In this document: piece after piece, positions 46,169 to 55,026 of the stretch
Numbering within the stretch: position 1 is the stretch's first letter
Layout of the letters: every line of letters starts with the position of its first letter
Assembly (NCBI GenBank): GCA_018644665.1
Contig: JABGQA010000134.1
Span: 1-64,000, forward strand
From: Candidatus Poribacteria bacterium
GTDB lineage: Bacteria > Poribacteria > WGA-4E > GCA-2687025
DNA length: 64,000 bases
Reading direction: 5' to 3'
The notes under the pieces: model-generated
Seen by the model: only the letters and a program-made list of their open reading frames with translations
Database searches by the model: none
Told to the model about the DNA's origin: nothing
Translations under genes and position numbers: made by a program

Positions 46169-47251
46169 ATGGCCGAACGGGTCAAACTGGGTTATGTGGG
46201 ATGCGGCTTCATGGCGCAGAAGGTGCATCTGCCCAACTTCATCAGCATCCCGGAATGTGAACTCGTCGCCATCGCCGAGGTGCGGCCGAGGCTGGGCGGC
46301 ATGGTGCGCGATCGCCTGCGCATCCCGACGCTCTACGCCTCTCACGAGGAACTCGCCGCCGACCCCGATATCGACGCGGTAGCCGTATCCGCCGGGTTCT
46401 CCCTGCAAGGCGACATCGCCCGCGACCTGCTCGCCGCGGGCAAGCACGTCTTCATGGAGAAGCCCATGGCCGTCTCCGTGACACAGGCCGAGGCGATGGT
46501 CGACGCCGCCGAGGCGGCCGACAAGATCCTCATGGTCGGCTACATGAAGCGATACGACGCCGGAAACGTGCTCATGCGCGACCAACTCCGCGCCTTCCGC
46601 GAGACCGGCGAACTCGGCGATCAGACCTACGCCCGCAACCACGGATTCTGCGGCGACTGGATCTGCAACCTCGACACGCCAATGGATTCGACCGACGAGA
46701 AGATGCCCGGTGCCCCCGCCGTGGCTCCCGAGTGGCTGCCCGACGAGTGGGTCGGCCCCTACCTCGGCTACCTACAGCAGTACACGCACAACGTGAATCT
46801 GCTGCGCTACTTCCTCGACGCCGGCGACGACGTGCGCGTCCGCGTGGTGGACCTGGACGACGATGGCTACTCGGGCGTGACGATCTTCGACATGGCCGGC
46901 ACGCGCGTCGTGCTGGAAACCGGTGGCGTCTCTCACTACCGCTGGGACGAGCACACGCAGGTATACTTCCGCCACGGGTGGGTCCACACGTGGGCGCCGC
47001 CCCTTCTGCTGAAGAACACGCCCGCGGAGGTCGAGATATACCGCGCCGGCGAGGAGCAGGTCATCTCGCGACCCGTAGCCAAGCCGCGGTGGACGTGGGC
47101 GTACAAGCGCGAGGCGGAACACTTCATCGAACGCGTCGCGGCCGGAAAACCGGTCGACTCCTCCGGCGCGGACACCCTCACGGACGTGCGACTGTTCGAG
47201 GACATCTACCGCATCTTCCTCGAGAACAAGCTCGGGACGAAGCTCGCCTGA
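46169..47251 (+). CDS. Gfo/Idh/MocA family oxidoreductase
   Basis: A 360-residue NAD(P)-dependent sugar oxidoreductase. The Rossmann motif is GYVGCGFMAQKVHLPNF; the signature EKPMAVS (lysine of the EKP motif) and the helix DTPMDSTDEK...QYTHNVNLLRY with the catalytic His pair region follow. Such enzymes oxidise or reduce inositols, sugar acids or aminosugars. The frame is open from 45947; ATG 46169, with GGGAG about 10 bases upstream, gives the standard N-terminus (ATG 46160 is an alternative). Its divergent neighbour is the alpha/alpha-barrel-type protein, suggesting joint action on a sugar. Confidence 0.9.
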   Translation: MAERVKLGYVGCGFMAQKVHLPNFISIPECELVAIAEVRPRLGGMVRDRLRIPTLYASHEELAADPDIDAVAVSAGFSLQGDIARDLLAAGKHVFMEKPMAVSVTQAEAMVDAAEAADKILMVGYMKRYDAGNVLMRDQLRAFRETGELGDQTYARNHGFCGDWICNLDTPMDSTDEKMPGAPAVAPEWLPDEWVGPYLGYLQQYTHNVNLLRYFLDAGDDVRVRVVDLDDDGYSGVTIFDMAGTRVVLETGGVSHYRWDEHTQVYFRHGWVHTWAPPLLLKNTPAEVEIYRAGEEQVISRPVAKPRWTWAYKREAEHFIERVAAGKPVDSSGADTLTDVRLFEDIYRIFLENKLGTKLA

Positions 47252-47275
47252 CGACACGACCGACGGAATGCCGCG

Positions 47276-48433
47276 TTGAAGCGAACCATCTATCTCGACC
47301 ACAACTCGACCACGCCGCTTCTCCCAGAAGCGCTCGAAGCCATGACCCCGTACCTCACCACGCATCACGGCAACGCGTCGAGTCTGCATCGCTTCGGCCG
47401 TGAGGCGCGCGACGCCATCGAGGTGGCGCGCGACACCATCGCCGATCTGATAGGCGCGCGGTCGTCGGAGGTCATCTTCACGAGCGGCGGGACCGAGTCC
47501 AACAACTTCGCGCTATGCGGTGCTATGGCGGGGGCCGCGGCGCGTGACCGCCTCGGCATCGTCACGACGGCGGTCGAGCACCACGCCGTCCTCGAAACCG
47601 CCGAAGCCCTGGGCAGGACGGACCACCCGTTGACGGTCGTCGGCGTCGACTCCTACGCGCGCGTGGACACGGACGCCCTCGACGTCGCCGTCGGCTCCGG
47701 CACAGCCATCGTCAGCGTGATGCACGCGAACAACGAGACCGGCACGATCCAGCCCATACGCGAGGCGGCCAGCTTGGCGCACGCGCGTGGCGCGCTCTTC
47801 CACACGGACGCGGTGCAGACGGTGGGCAAGGCTCCCGTCGACGTGAAGGCCGCGGGGATGGATCTGCTGTCACTCTCGGCGCACAAGTTCGGGGGGCCGA
47901 AGGGCGTCGGCGCGCTCTACATCCGCCACGGCACGCCCATAGCGCGCTTCCATCACGGCGGGGCGCACGAGCGCAACCTGCGCGCCGGGACAGAGAACGT
48001 CGCGGGGATCGTCGGGATGGCGCGGGCGCTGGAAGTCGCGCACAGGGACATGGACGACTGCCGCCGTCTCGCAGGCGACCTCGCGTCTGCGTTCGTCAAC
48101 GGCCTTCGCGACCGCGTGGATGGCGTCCGTGTGAACTCGCCGGAGGACGCTTTGCCCGGCACGGTGAACGCGTCGTTCGAGGGCGTTGAGGGCGAAAGCC
48201 TGGTGCTCGGGTTCGACCTGGAGGGCATCTGCCTTTCGACGGGGTCCGCCTGCGCCTCCGGCTCGATGGAACCCTCGCACGTAGTGCAGGCGATGGGGCT
48301 TGGAGACGATCTGGCGCGAGGTACGCTACGCTTCTCCTTTGGGCGCGGCAATACGGCCGAGGACGTCTCAGCGACGCTCGACGCGCTGGAACGGCTCGTG
48401 GCCCGCTGCCGCAGACGCGCTGCCACGGGGTAG
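47276..48433 (+). CDS. Cysteine desulfurase (NifS/IscS family)
   Basis: A 385-residue PLP enzyme that takes sulfur from cysteine for Fe-S clusters or thio-modification. It shows the N-terminus YLDHNSTTPLLPEALEAM, SGGTESNNFAL, the PLP lysine K204 (SLSAHKFGGPKGVG) and the active-site cysteine C326 in STGSACASGS. The short loop around the cysteine fits the NifS/IscS class rather than SufS. The start is TTG 47276. It lies 24 bases after the oxidoreductase gene and is followed by a PhnP-like hydrolase; no scaffold (IscU) or MnmA gene is adjacent. Confidence 0.94.
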   Translation: MKRTIYLDHNSTTPLLPEALEAMTPYLTTHHGNASSLHRFGREARDAIEVARDTIADLIGARSSEVIFTSGGTESNNFALCGAMAGAAARDRLGIVTTAVEHHAVLETAEALGRTDHPLTVVGVDSYARVDTDALDVAVGSGTAIVSVMHANNETGTIQPIREAASLAHARGALFHTDAVQTVGKAPVDVKAAGMDLLSLSAHKFGGPKGVGALYIRHGTPIARFHHGGAHERNLRAGTENVAGIVGMARALEVAHRDMDDCRRLAGDLASAFVNGLRDRVDGVRVNSPEDALPGTVNASFEGVEGESLVLGFDLEGICLSTGSACASGSMEPSHVVQAMGLGDDLARGTLRFSFGRGNTAEDVSATLDALERLVARCRRRAATG

Positions 48434-48456
48434 GGCTTACCGGGACGGGGTGACGA

Positions 48457-49242
48457 TTGACGACCGAGAAATCGACAGGCCCGATGCGCGTGACGTTCCT
48501 CGGGACCGGCACATCGACAGGCGTCCCTGTAATCGGGTGCGACTGCGACATCTGCAAGTCCGACGACCCGAAGAACCGCCGCAGCCGCGTGTCGGCCATG
48601 CTGACCTGGGATGACAACAACGTCGTCATCGACACGGGTCCCGACTTCCGCGAGCAGATGCTCCGGCACGACGTGAAGCATGTCGAGGCCGTCCTCTACA
48701 CGCACTCCCACGCGGACCACCTTCACGGCCTCGACGACCTACGCATGTTCTGCTTCCGCCGCGGCGGGCCCATCCCCGCATACGCCGACCCGGCCACGTA
48801 CGAGCGTATCCGGCGCGTTTTCGACTACACCTTCCAGACGAAGACCGAGGGCGGCGGCACGGCGAAGCTGGAACTCGAGCAGATGAACGGCTCGTTCGAG
48901 CTTCTGGGCCGCACGATCGTCCCGATGATCGTCATGCACGGCTCGCTGCCCGTGACGGCGTTCCGCATCGGGGACTTCGCCTACTGCACCGACTGCAACA
49001 GCGTCCCCGACGAGACGATGGAGGCGTTGGCGGGCGTCGAGGTGCTGGTGCTGGACGCGCTACGCGAGCGGCCGCATTCGACGCATTTCAGTATCGACGA
49101 GGCGGTGGCCGTCGCGCAGGAGATCGGGGCGCGTCAGACCTACTTCGTCCACATGACACACGATGTCGATCACGCGACCGTGAACGACGCGCTTCCGGAC
49201 GGCATCGAACTCGCCTACGACGGCCTACAGATCGACGTATGA
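48457..49242 (+). CDS. MBL-fold metallohydrolase, PhnP-like
   Basis: A 261-residue metallo-beta-lactamase-fold enzyme. It has GTGTSTGVPVIGCDCDIC, in which C28, C30 and C33 match the extra zinc site of PhnP, and the metal motif THSHADH (82-88). PhnP hydrolyses 5-phosphoribosyl 1,2-cyclic phosphate and similar phosphodiesters. The last histidine ligands are likely in RERPHSTHFS and VHMTHDVDH. TTG 48457 is the longest start; ATG 48484 gives the usual MRVTFLGTGTS start. The gene lies in an apparent operon with the desulfurase and the M23 peptidase (4-base overlap). No other phn genes are seen. Confidence 0.88.
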   Translation: MTTEKSTGPMRVTFLGTGTSTGVPVIGCDCDICKSDDPKNRRSRVSAMLTWDDNNVVIDTGPDFREQMLRHDVKHVEAVLYTHSHADHLHGLDDLRMFCFRRGGPIPAYADPATYERIRRVFDYTFQTKTEGGGTAKLELEQMNGSFELLGRTIVPMIVMHGSLPVTAFRIGDFAYCTDCNSVPDETMEALAGVEVLVLDALRERPHSTHFSIDEAVAVAQEIGARQTYFVHMTHDVDHATVNDALPDGIELAYDGLQIDV

Positions 49243-50030
49243 CGGCGTCGCGAGGGGTGGTGTTCGCGGGTGTTGCGCTGGCGTGGTGCTGCCAGGCCTT
49301 CGCCGGGCCCTCCTTCCAGGCTGCGGACATGATCACGCTGGTCCGCATGCGCGCGGCCTACCTGCCGCTACCGGACGTCTCGAAGACGACCACGAGTGAC
49401 CTCGGATCCCTCTGGCGACTCCCCGTGCGAGCGCCTCTGACTCCTGACGCGATCCGCACTCCGGGCGATCCCCGGCCCTACCGCTACGGCGTCCATCAGG
49501 GGACCGACTTCTACGGGGTCGACGCGGGCGAGCCGGTCTATCCGGTGGGGACGGGCTTCGTGATCCGCGCCGACGTGGATTACACCCGCATGACGCCCCT
49601 ATACCGCCGCGCGATCCTCACTCGATGTCAGGCGGTCGGCGCGACCCCCGGCGAATACGGCGTCGCCGCGGACCCGAGGCATGGCGACATCCTCGACAAG
49701 CTGCGCGGGCGCCAGGTGTGGCTATACCACGGCGATACGGAGGCGGGTCTGCCCGTCCTCAGCGTCTACGCGCACCTCTCCGGCGTCGAGCCGCTGGTAC
49801 TCGGCGAATACGTCGGTCCCGACCGACAGATCGGGGCGGTGGGCAACACCGGGACGTCCGAGGAAGGCACGGACGGCGGCGCGCACCTTCACATGGAGGT
49901 CTACGTCGGCGAGCGGTACTGGAGCCTGCGGACGCCCGAAGAACTCGGCCACGTGCCACGCGCCGCGCGCCGCCGGGAGCTACGCGAGGCGACGCTTCGC
50001 GCTCTGGGCTGGAGCCCCGCAGGCGAGTAA
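49239..50030 (+). CDS. Exported M23-family (LytM-like) metallopeptidase
   Basis: A 263-residue protein with a signal peptide (VVFAGVALAWCCQAFAGP). The zinc site is complete: H86 and D90 (GVHQGTDFYG), and the HLH motif (GAHLHMEVYVG, H216 and H218), with VYAHLSG between them. M23 enzymes cleave peptidoglycan cross-links or act as regulators of other hydrolases. Its ATG overlaps the stop of the PhnP-like gene (ATGA), so translation is coupled. An insertion of about 50 residues separates the two halves of the site. Confidence 0.85.
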   Translation: MTASRGVVFAGVALAWCCQAFAGPSFQAADMITLVRMRAAYLPLPDVSKTTTSDLGSLWRLPVRAPLTPDAIRTPGDPRPYRYGVHQGTDFYGVDAGEPVYPVGTGFVIRADVDYTRMTPLYRRAILTRCQAVGATPGEYGVAADPRHGDILDKLRGRQVWLYHGDTEAGLPVLSVYAHLSGVEPLVLGEYVGPDRQIGAVGNTGTSEEGTDGGAHLHMEVYVGERYWSLRTPEELGHVPRAARRRELREATLRALGWSPAGE

Positions 50031-50059
50031 CGACCTGCGTCGCCGCTCTGGGACGGAGG

Positions 50060-50902
50060 CTACGACCAGACGAACACCTCGTCCATGTCCGGGTCGTACC
50101 CGATGAACACCGCGAGCACGATCCGCGCCTGCTCCGCCTTCACGGCAGGTACCTCGTGGATCAGCTGCGTGTTGAAGAAGTAGAGGTCGCCCACCTCCAA
50201 CGCCACGTTGCACGCGCCGACATCGTTCGCTTCGGCGTATTCCGGGAATGTGCCGGCGGCGATGTGCGGCTGGATCTCGGGCGTCCAGAGGCAGTCGTGC
50301 AAGGTCGCCTCCGTTCCCGTGCCTACGATCGCGTCGTTCTGGAGGCAGAGGACGCCTGCGAACTGATGCTGATACCGATGCACGGCGTAGTCGAGGCGCC
50401 CTTCACGGAGCTGGATATGGTCGATATGCGGCTTGTACGTGTGTCCTTCGTAGTGGACGCGGAAGATCGCCGGGCCGTAGCGCTGTCCGTCGGATTCCTC
50501 GGCGGTCTTCACCGTCTTGCCGACGGAAAGGCGCGCGAGGGCGTCGTAGATCGTGTCCACCGGGTTGTCGTAGCCGTCGAAGAGGAAGCTGAACAGGTGA
50601 TGCGTCGCCTCGGCGTGTTGTAGGAAGCGCTCCTTGTCGGCGCCGCGATTGCCCAGGCTCGTGCCGATGTCGATGCGGCTTCGCGCGTCCTTGGAGACTT
50701 GCTCGCCGCGCATCAGCCCTTCCGCGTCGCGCATCAGACCCATGTCCGTGAACCGGCGGAGCAACGCGGGACACTGGGCCGCGTCATATGCGCCGCGCAG
50801 CACGACTGCCGGTATCTCCCCCATACACATCGCCAGCATCGGGTCGTCGCTTCTCGCGAAGGCCGCGTCGAAGTCCGGTTCCGTGGGGGTCCAATCCCGC
50901 AT
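50060..50902 (-). CDS. 2-oxoglutarate/Fe(II)-dependent oxygenase-like protein
   Basis: A 280-residue oxygenase. The facial triad is H159 and D161 (YKPHIDHIQL) and H249 (FFNTQLIHEVPAV), with R260 as the likely 2-oxoglutarate anchor. The pattern GDLYFFNTQLIHEV resembles prolyl-hydroxylase-like and SyrB-adjacent oxygenases. AGGAGGAGG immediately upstream fixes the ATG at 50902. The substrate is unknown. It is the last gene of a minus-strand run with a hydroxyacid dehydrogenase, a glycoside-hydrolase-like protein and a sulfatase. Confidence 0.83.
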   Translation of the reverse strand: MRDWTPTEPDFDAAFARSDDPMLAMCMGEIPAVVLRGAYDAAQCPALLRRFTDMGLMRDAEGLMRGEQVSKDARSRIDIGTSLGNRGADKERFLQHAEATHHLFSFLFDGYDNPVDTIYDALARLSVGKTVKTAEESDGQRYGPAIFRVHYEGHTYKPHIDHIQLREGRLDYAVHRYQHQFAGVLCLQNDAIVGTGTEATLHDCLWTPEIQPHIAAGTFPEYAEANDVGACNVALEVGDLYFFNTQLIHEVPAVKAEQARIVLAVFIGYDPDMDEVFVWS

Positions 50903-50981
50903 GTCGCTCCTCCTCCTTAGCTCACGCATGACCGTCGACATCGGAGCGCCCGCGGCGTGTCGCATGTCCTGCGCGCGCGCC

Positions 50982-51989
50982 CTACGGCAACCGCCGGACG
51001 ATCTCCGGGTGCGCGACCTGCATCTCTGTCGGTGGCAGTCCGTTGAGGATGGCCTCCAAATCGTCCACGACCATCCGCCCGATGTCTCGTAGCGCGCGCG
51101 GAGTGCCCCCGGCCTTGTGCGCGGAAAGCACCACGTTCGGAGCCGTTCGGATGGGATGGTCTTGGGGCAGCGGCTCCCGCGGGTACACGTCGATGCCCGC
51201 GCGGAACCGACCTTCGACGAGACACTCCGTGAGCGCGTCGAAGTCCACGACGTGCGCGCGGCTGATGAGCAGGAACACGCTGTCCGCCGTGACGCGCTCG
51301 AGACCCGCCCGGTCGATCATGGCGCGGTTCTCCGTAGACGGAATCGCCAACACGAAGATGAACCGGCACGTCGCCAGCAACTCGTCCAGCTCCACTGGCG
51401 CGGCGCCACGCTGCCTGATGTAGCTGTCCGACAACCAGGGATCGTGCGCGTAGAGTTCGCAGCGGAACGGCGCGAGCAGCGGCATGAGGCATCGCGCCAG
51501 CCCACCGAACCCCACGAGGCCTACGGGTTGGTCGTACAGACCGATCGACGTCAGGTTCGCCGCGCCGCCCCACACCTCGTCGCCGCGCGTGATGGCGACA
51601 TGCCCATCGATCAACTGCCGACCTGCGGCGATGGCCAACCCCAGCGCCATCTCCGCCACGGACGGCCCATACGCCGGGGCGCAGCTCAGCACGCGGATGG
51701 ACTGCGCGAAGCAGTGCTCGTAATCCAGGACGTCGGGGCTCGGGTGCCGGCCGCCGACTTCCATGATCGCCCGCAGCCGCGGCCAGTCGGCCACGTCGCC
51801 CTGACGCCATCCTCCGCTGACGATGGCCTCGACGTCGTCCCGGATGGCGACGTAATCCTCGGACGGCATCGCCCCATCACGCGCCCAGACGACATCCGCG
51901 AACGACCGCAGCCGCTCTAACTGCTCCGGGGCGAACACGGAGTCCAGCGCCCGGAAGTGCGTCTCGACGAGAACCTTCGGCTTCGGCAT
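50982..51989 (-). CDS. D-isomer-specific 2-hydroxyacid dehydrogenase
   Basis: A 335-residue NAD-dependent dehydrogenase. The cofactor motif is VGLVGFGGLA (156-165); the catalytic residues are R244 (ISRAHVVD), E272 (YPREPLP) and H291 (SAHKAGG). The glycine motif is GFGGLA rather than the usual GxGxxG, which should still bind the dinucleotide. It converts a 2-hydroxy acid to a 2-keto acid, a common step in sugar-acid use. ATG 51989 has GGGAGG upstream; it lies 17 bases after the preceding glycoside-hydrolase-like gene. Confidence 0.9.
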   Translation of the reverse strand: MPKPKVLVETHFRALDSVFAPEQLERLRSFADVVWARDGAMPSEDYVAIRDDVEAIVSGGWRQGDVADWPRLRAIMEVGGRHPSPDVLDYEHCFAQSIRVLSCAPAYGPSVAEMALGLAIAAGRQLIDGHVAITRGDEVWGGAANLTSIGLYDQPVGLVGFGGLARCLMPLLAPFRCELYAHDPWLSDSYIRQRGAAPVELDELLATCRFIFVLAIPSTENRAMIDRAGLERVTADSVFLLISRAHVVDFDALTECLVEGRFRAGIDVYPREPLPQDHPIRTAPNVVLSAHKAGGTPRALRDIGRMVVDDLEAILNGLPPTEMQVAHPEIVRRLP

Positions 51990-52006
51990 GATCCTCCCAC
52001 CTGCCG

Positions 52007-53269
52007 TCACACGTTCGCGATCTTCTCGACGACCTCACCGTTTCGCAGGTGCACGACCGCCTTCCACTCGCGGTCGTCGGGGCGCACGTGTACGGGCCCC
52101 TGCGCCCAGTTGGAGCGGTAGTGCGTCGAGAACGGCTCGTCCCAGCCTGTGTAGTAGAGCGACCCGTTTCGGTAGTAATCCACGTGATCGACCGTTTCCG
52201 GGTAGAGGCTCGCGAGGCGGAGCCAACGCATGCCGCCCCATTCCTTCTCGGGCTCGAGGCCGTGCAGGTGGAACCGGTCCTCGAACGGCAGCGGCGGCAC
52301 GTCGATCCCGAGGCCCTCCGCCATGCGCCACGCAAAGAACGTGTCCTCGCCCGGCAGGATGCTCCAGTCCGTCGGCGGCTCCTGCTTGGTCATGTTGTTG
52401 TAGTAACCCCACGACACCCGTGCCGGGTACGTCACGCCCATCTGCCCGATCGCCTGCGAGTCCTCGTTGAACACGATCGGCCGATCCAGGTCCCAGCCGC
52501 GGACCTCTTTGATCATGTTGTAGAGGCGCTGCCGCGTGCAGCCGTTGCCGTGGATGAGGATCACGTCGCTCGCCTCGGCGACCTCGCGGTTCGTGTAGCC
52601 GCCTCCGCCGCTGCATCCGACGGGCAATCCCCCGGAGGCCTCGCGGGAGAGATCAATGAGCGCCGAGATCCCCTCCGCTGTGTGGATGATCGGGTGCCTC
52701 CGGAACTCGCCGATGTTGTGCTCGTTCGCCACCTCGATGATGACGTTCGTGTAGCCGCCTTCCCCGAGGAACTCCGACGCTGCCGTGACGGCGTTCCGTA
52801 CCGCGCGCCCGTCGCGAAGCCTTCGCGCCTGCGCGCCGTAGAAGTAACTCACGATGACGACCATCCCGAGCGCGTCCGCCGCGCGGATCAGCCGATCCAT
52901 GCGCCCGGCGTACGCGGGGTCGAGCGCCGCGCCGTCCTCGCCGAAGGGGTTCACGCACATGGACGGACGGTCGATCGTGAAACACGGTCCCCCGCCCTGG
53001 AATCCCACGGTGAACGCGCGCAATCCGTGGGCGTGCCAGTCGGGTAGCGCCGCGATCAGTTCGTCCGTGTGCGCCTCGGGGTCGAACGCGCCCTGGCCCC
53101 ACCGCGCGTAGCGATCTCTGTCCGCCGTGTCGTCGAAGACGCCCTGTATGAACCGCGCGTTCATGAGGAGCCCGTGCGCGTCGGCCTGGCTTCCGTCGAT
53201 CTCGGAATAGGTCAGCGCGTCGTTGATGCTGAATAGCTCGCCGTCGATGGACAGCCGTGTGTCAGGCAA
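52007..53269 (-). CDS. Glycoside-hydrolase-like TIM-barrel protein
   Basis: A 420-residue protein without signal peptide. Strand-end glutamates typical of clan A retaining glycosidases are present: E183 (VIIEVANEHNI, acid/base) and E269 (RPIVFNEDSQ, nucleophile). Other barrel landmarks are FTVGFQGGGPCF, MVVIVSYFYGAQ and VSWGYYNNMT. The C-terminus (about 370-420) is a short beta domain. The polysaccharide acted on is unknown; the sulfatase gene directly upstream (15-base gap) suggests a sulfated glycan. Absence of an export signal implies that it acts on imported oligosaccharides. Confidence 0.75.
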   Translation of the reverse strand: MPDTRLSIDGELFSINDALTYSEIDGSQADAHGLLMNARFIQGVFDDTADRDRYARWGQGAFDPEAHTDELIAALPDWHAHGLRAFTVGFQGGGPCFTIDRPSMCVNPFGEDGAALDPAYAGRMDRLIRAADALGMVVIVSYFYGAQARRLRDGRAVRNAVTAASEFLGEGGYTNVIIEVANEHNIGEFRRHPIIHTAEGISALIDLSREASGGLPVGCSGGGGYTNREVAEASDVILIHGNGCTRQRLYNMIKEVRGWDLDRPIVFNEDSQAIGQMGVTYPARVSWGYYNNMTKQEPPTDWSILPGEDTFFAWRMAEGLGIDVPPLPFEDRFHLHGLEPEKEWGGMRWLRLASLYPETVDHVDYYRNGSLYYTGWDEPFSTHYRSNWAQGPVHVRPDDREWKAVVHLRNGEVVEKIANV

Positions 53270-53284
53270 CGTCGATCTCCCGTC

Positions 53285-54694
53285 TTACCATCGGACCTGG
53301 TCGTTGTGACTCTCGGCCCAGGATTTGCCCAGCGCGTGCAACTCGCGAACGACCTCCCGGCTTCCCGGGTCGGCGGCGATGTTCCGCGTCTCCAGGGGGT
53401 CGGCTTCGAGGTCATACAGCTCGGGGATGTCGTCCGGGTCGTGGATGTACTTGTGGCTGCGCGTGATGACGGCGCGACGGATGTCGCCGACCGTCGGGTT
53501 GCCGGAATACCCCGAGTACTGCGGCCTGTCGGGCGGCGCCTCGCCGGTGCGGAGGCAGCTCAGCAGCGAGATGCCGTCGAGGTCGTCCGGCGCGTCGATG
53601 GCCATCAGATCTAGGATCGTCGGCATGATGTCCAGGTGCGACACGGGCGCGTCGATCTCGGCGGTCGCGCCTCCAGGGACGTTCAGGATCATGGGCACGC
53701 GGACCGCCTGTTCGTACATCTCCATCTTCTGGTACATGCGATGCTGCCCGAGGTGATCCCCGTGGTCGGACATGAAGAAGACTGCAGTGTCATCGGCGTG
53801 GGACGAAGCTGCCAACGCGTCCAGCGCGCGGCCGATCCCGGCGTCGGCCAGGTTGACGAGGCCGAGATGCGCCGCCCACACCCGCCGCCATTCGTCGGTC
53901 GACACGCCCTCGGCGAGCTGCGCGGCGATGCCCGCCCGTCGGTTCGACGGCTCGCCCTCGGCCGGGACGTCGACGTTCTCGGGCAGGTCGAGCTCGGCCG
54001 GGTCGAACAGCGACGCGTACGGCTCCGGCACGACCAGCGGAGGGTGCGGCGCCCACAGGTACAGGAACAGCGCGAACGGCTCGTCGCCTGCTCTCCCGAG
54101 GAAGTCCACGGCCCGGTCACACCAGTACGAGTCCTTGAAGTGTTCCGCCGCGTGGGGCCACGTCGCGGCGTGCGTGTTCGAGTATTTCACCGCCGCGCGT
54201 TCGCCGGCGTGGTTTTCGGTGATCGCCCGTCTATACACGTCGGCGCCGCCGGGCCACTCGGTGGGAATGCCGTTCGCTTGCAGATGTTCCGTATGCTCAC
54301 GGTTGCTGACCCATTCCGAGAACTCAACGCGTTCCCGGATGGCGGGCCGGACCTTGATGTGGTCGATCCCGATGTGCGCGACGGAGTACCCCGCGTCCGC
54401 TAAGCACTGGTGCACCGGCTTGTGGTCGCCGGCGCATGTCCCACGCCAGTCGTTGAAGACGATGCCGTTGGCCGTCGGGTACTTGCCGGTGGCGAGCGCG
54501 GTTCGCGCGGGCGCGCAGATCGGCGATGCGTTGTACGCGCGCGTGAAGTTCACGGAACGCCGTGCGAGACCGTTCAGGTTGGGCGTTACCTCGACGCCCG
54601 CCTGCGTCATGCCGATGCTGTCCGCGCGCTGATGGTCCGTGACGATGAACAGCAGGTTCGGGCGCGGCGCGTCGGCTTGGGCTGTTCCTGGCAT
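53285..54694 (-). CDS. Sulfatase (formylglycine-dependent, S1 type)
   Basis: A 469-residue sulfatase. The maturation motif is C60-A-P-A-R (SPICAPARTALATGKYP), whose cysteine is converted to formylglycine. Metal ligands are D20 (LLFIVTDHQRADS) and the SDHGDHLGQH segment. It removes sulfate esters from carbohydrates or other substrates. The frame is open to 54817, but ATG 54694 gives the family N-terminus. No signal peptide is clear from this start. It heads the minus-strand run down to 50060. The maturating enzyme is not in this window. Confidence 0.93.
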   Translation of the reverse strand: MPGTAQADAPRPNLLFIVTDHQRADSIGMTQAGVEVTPNLNGLARRSVNFTRAYNASPICAPARTALATGKYPTANGIVFNDWRGTCAGDHKPVHQCLADAGYSVAHIGIDHIKVRPAIRERVEFSEWVSNREHTEHLQANGIPTEWPGGADVYRRAITENHAGERAAVKYSNTHAATWPHAAEHFKDSYWCDRAVDFLGRAGDEPFALFLYLWAPHPPLVVPEPYASLFDPAELDLPENVDVPAEGEPSNRRAGIAAQLAEGVSTDEWRRVWAAHLGLVNLADAGIGRALDALAASSHADDTAVFFMSDHGDHLGQHRMYQKMEMYEQAVRVPMILNVPGGATAEIDAPVSHLDIMPTILDLMAIDAPDDLDGISLLSCLRTGEAPPDRPQYSGYSGNPTVGDIRRAVITRSHKYIHDPDDIPELYDLEADPLETRNIAADPGSREVVRELHALGKSWAESHNDQVRW

Positions 54695-55026
54695 GGCGCG
54701 CGGCTTCCGGGTCGGTGGACGGGCCGGGTAGCGGCGACTCATTCTGGCAAGAGGGGCGCGGACGCGCAAGCCGGGACCGTACAGGGGGAGTCGTACAAGA
54801 AGAGAGGGAAGCCACATCTGCGGCTCCCCTCTCAGGAGGCTGAATCATCAAGAGGCGAAGTCAGGACCGGCGCGTCGGCGGAAGATCGTTTCCGTCGGCG
54901 TTGGCGTCAGGCGAAAGTCGCCGGGCGCCGGTAGCTTCTCGGCTCTCACGGTAATTGGTAACGGCCGTCAGAGCAGCAGGTTCACCGAATGCGTCGGTTT
55001 TCCACCTGGTCATCGGACGACCGCGT

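Noticed and set aside
49625-50623. A 332-codon plus-strand frame spanning two genes
   Set aside because: It is out of frame in the M23 peptidase and antisense to the 2OG oxygenase, both supported by metal-binding motifs.
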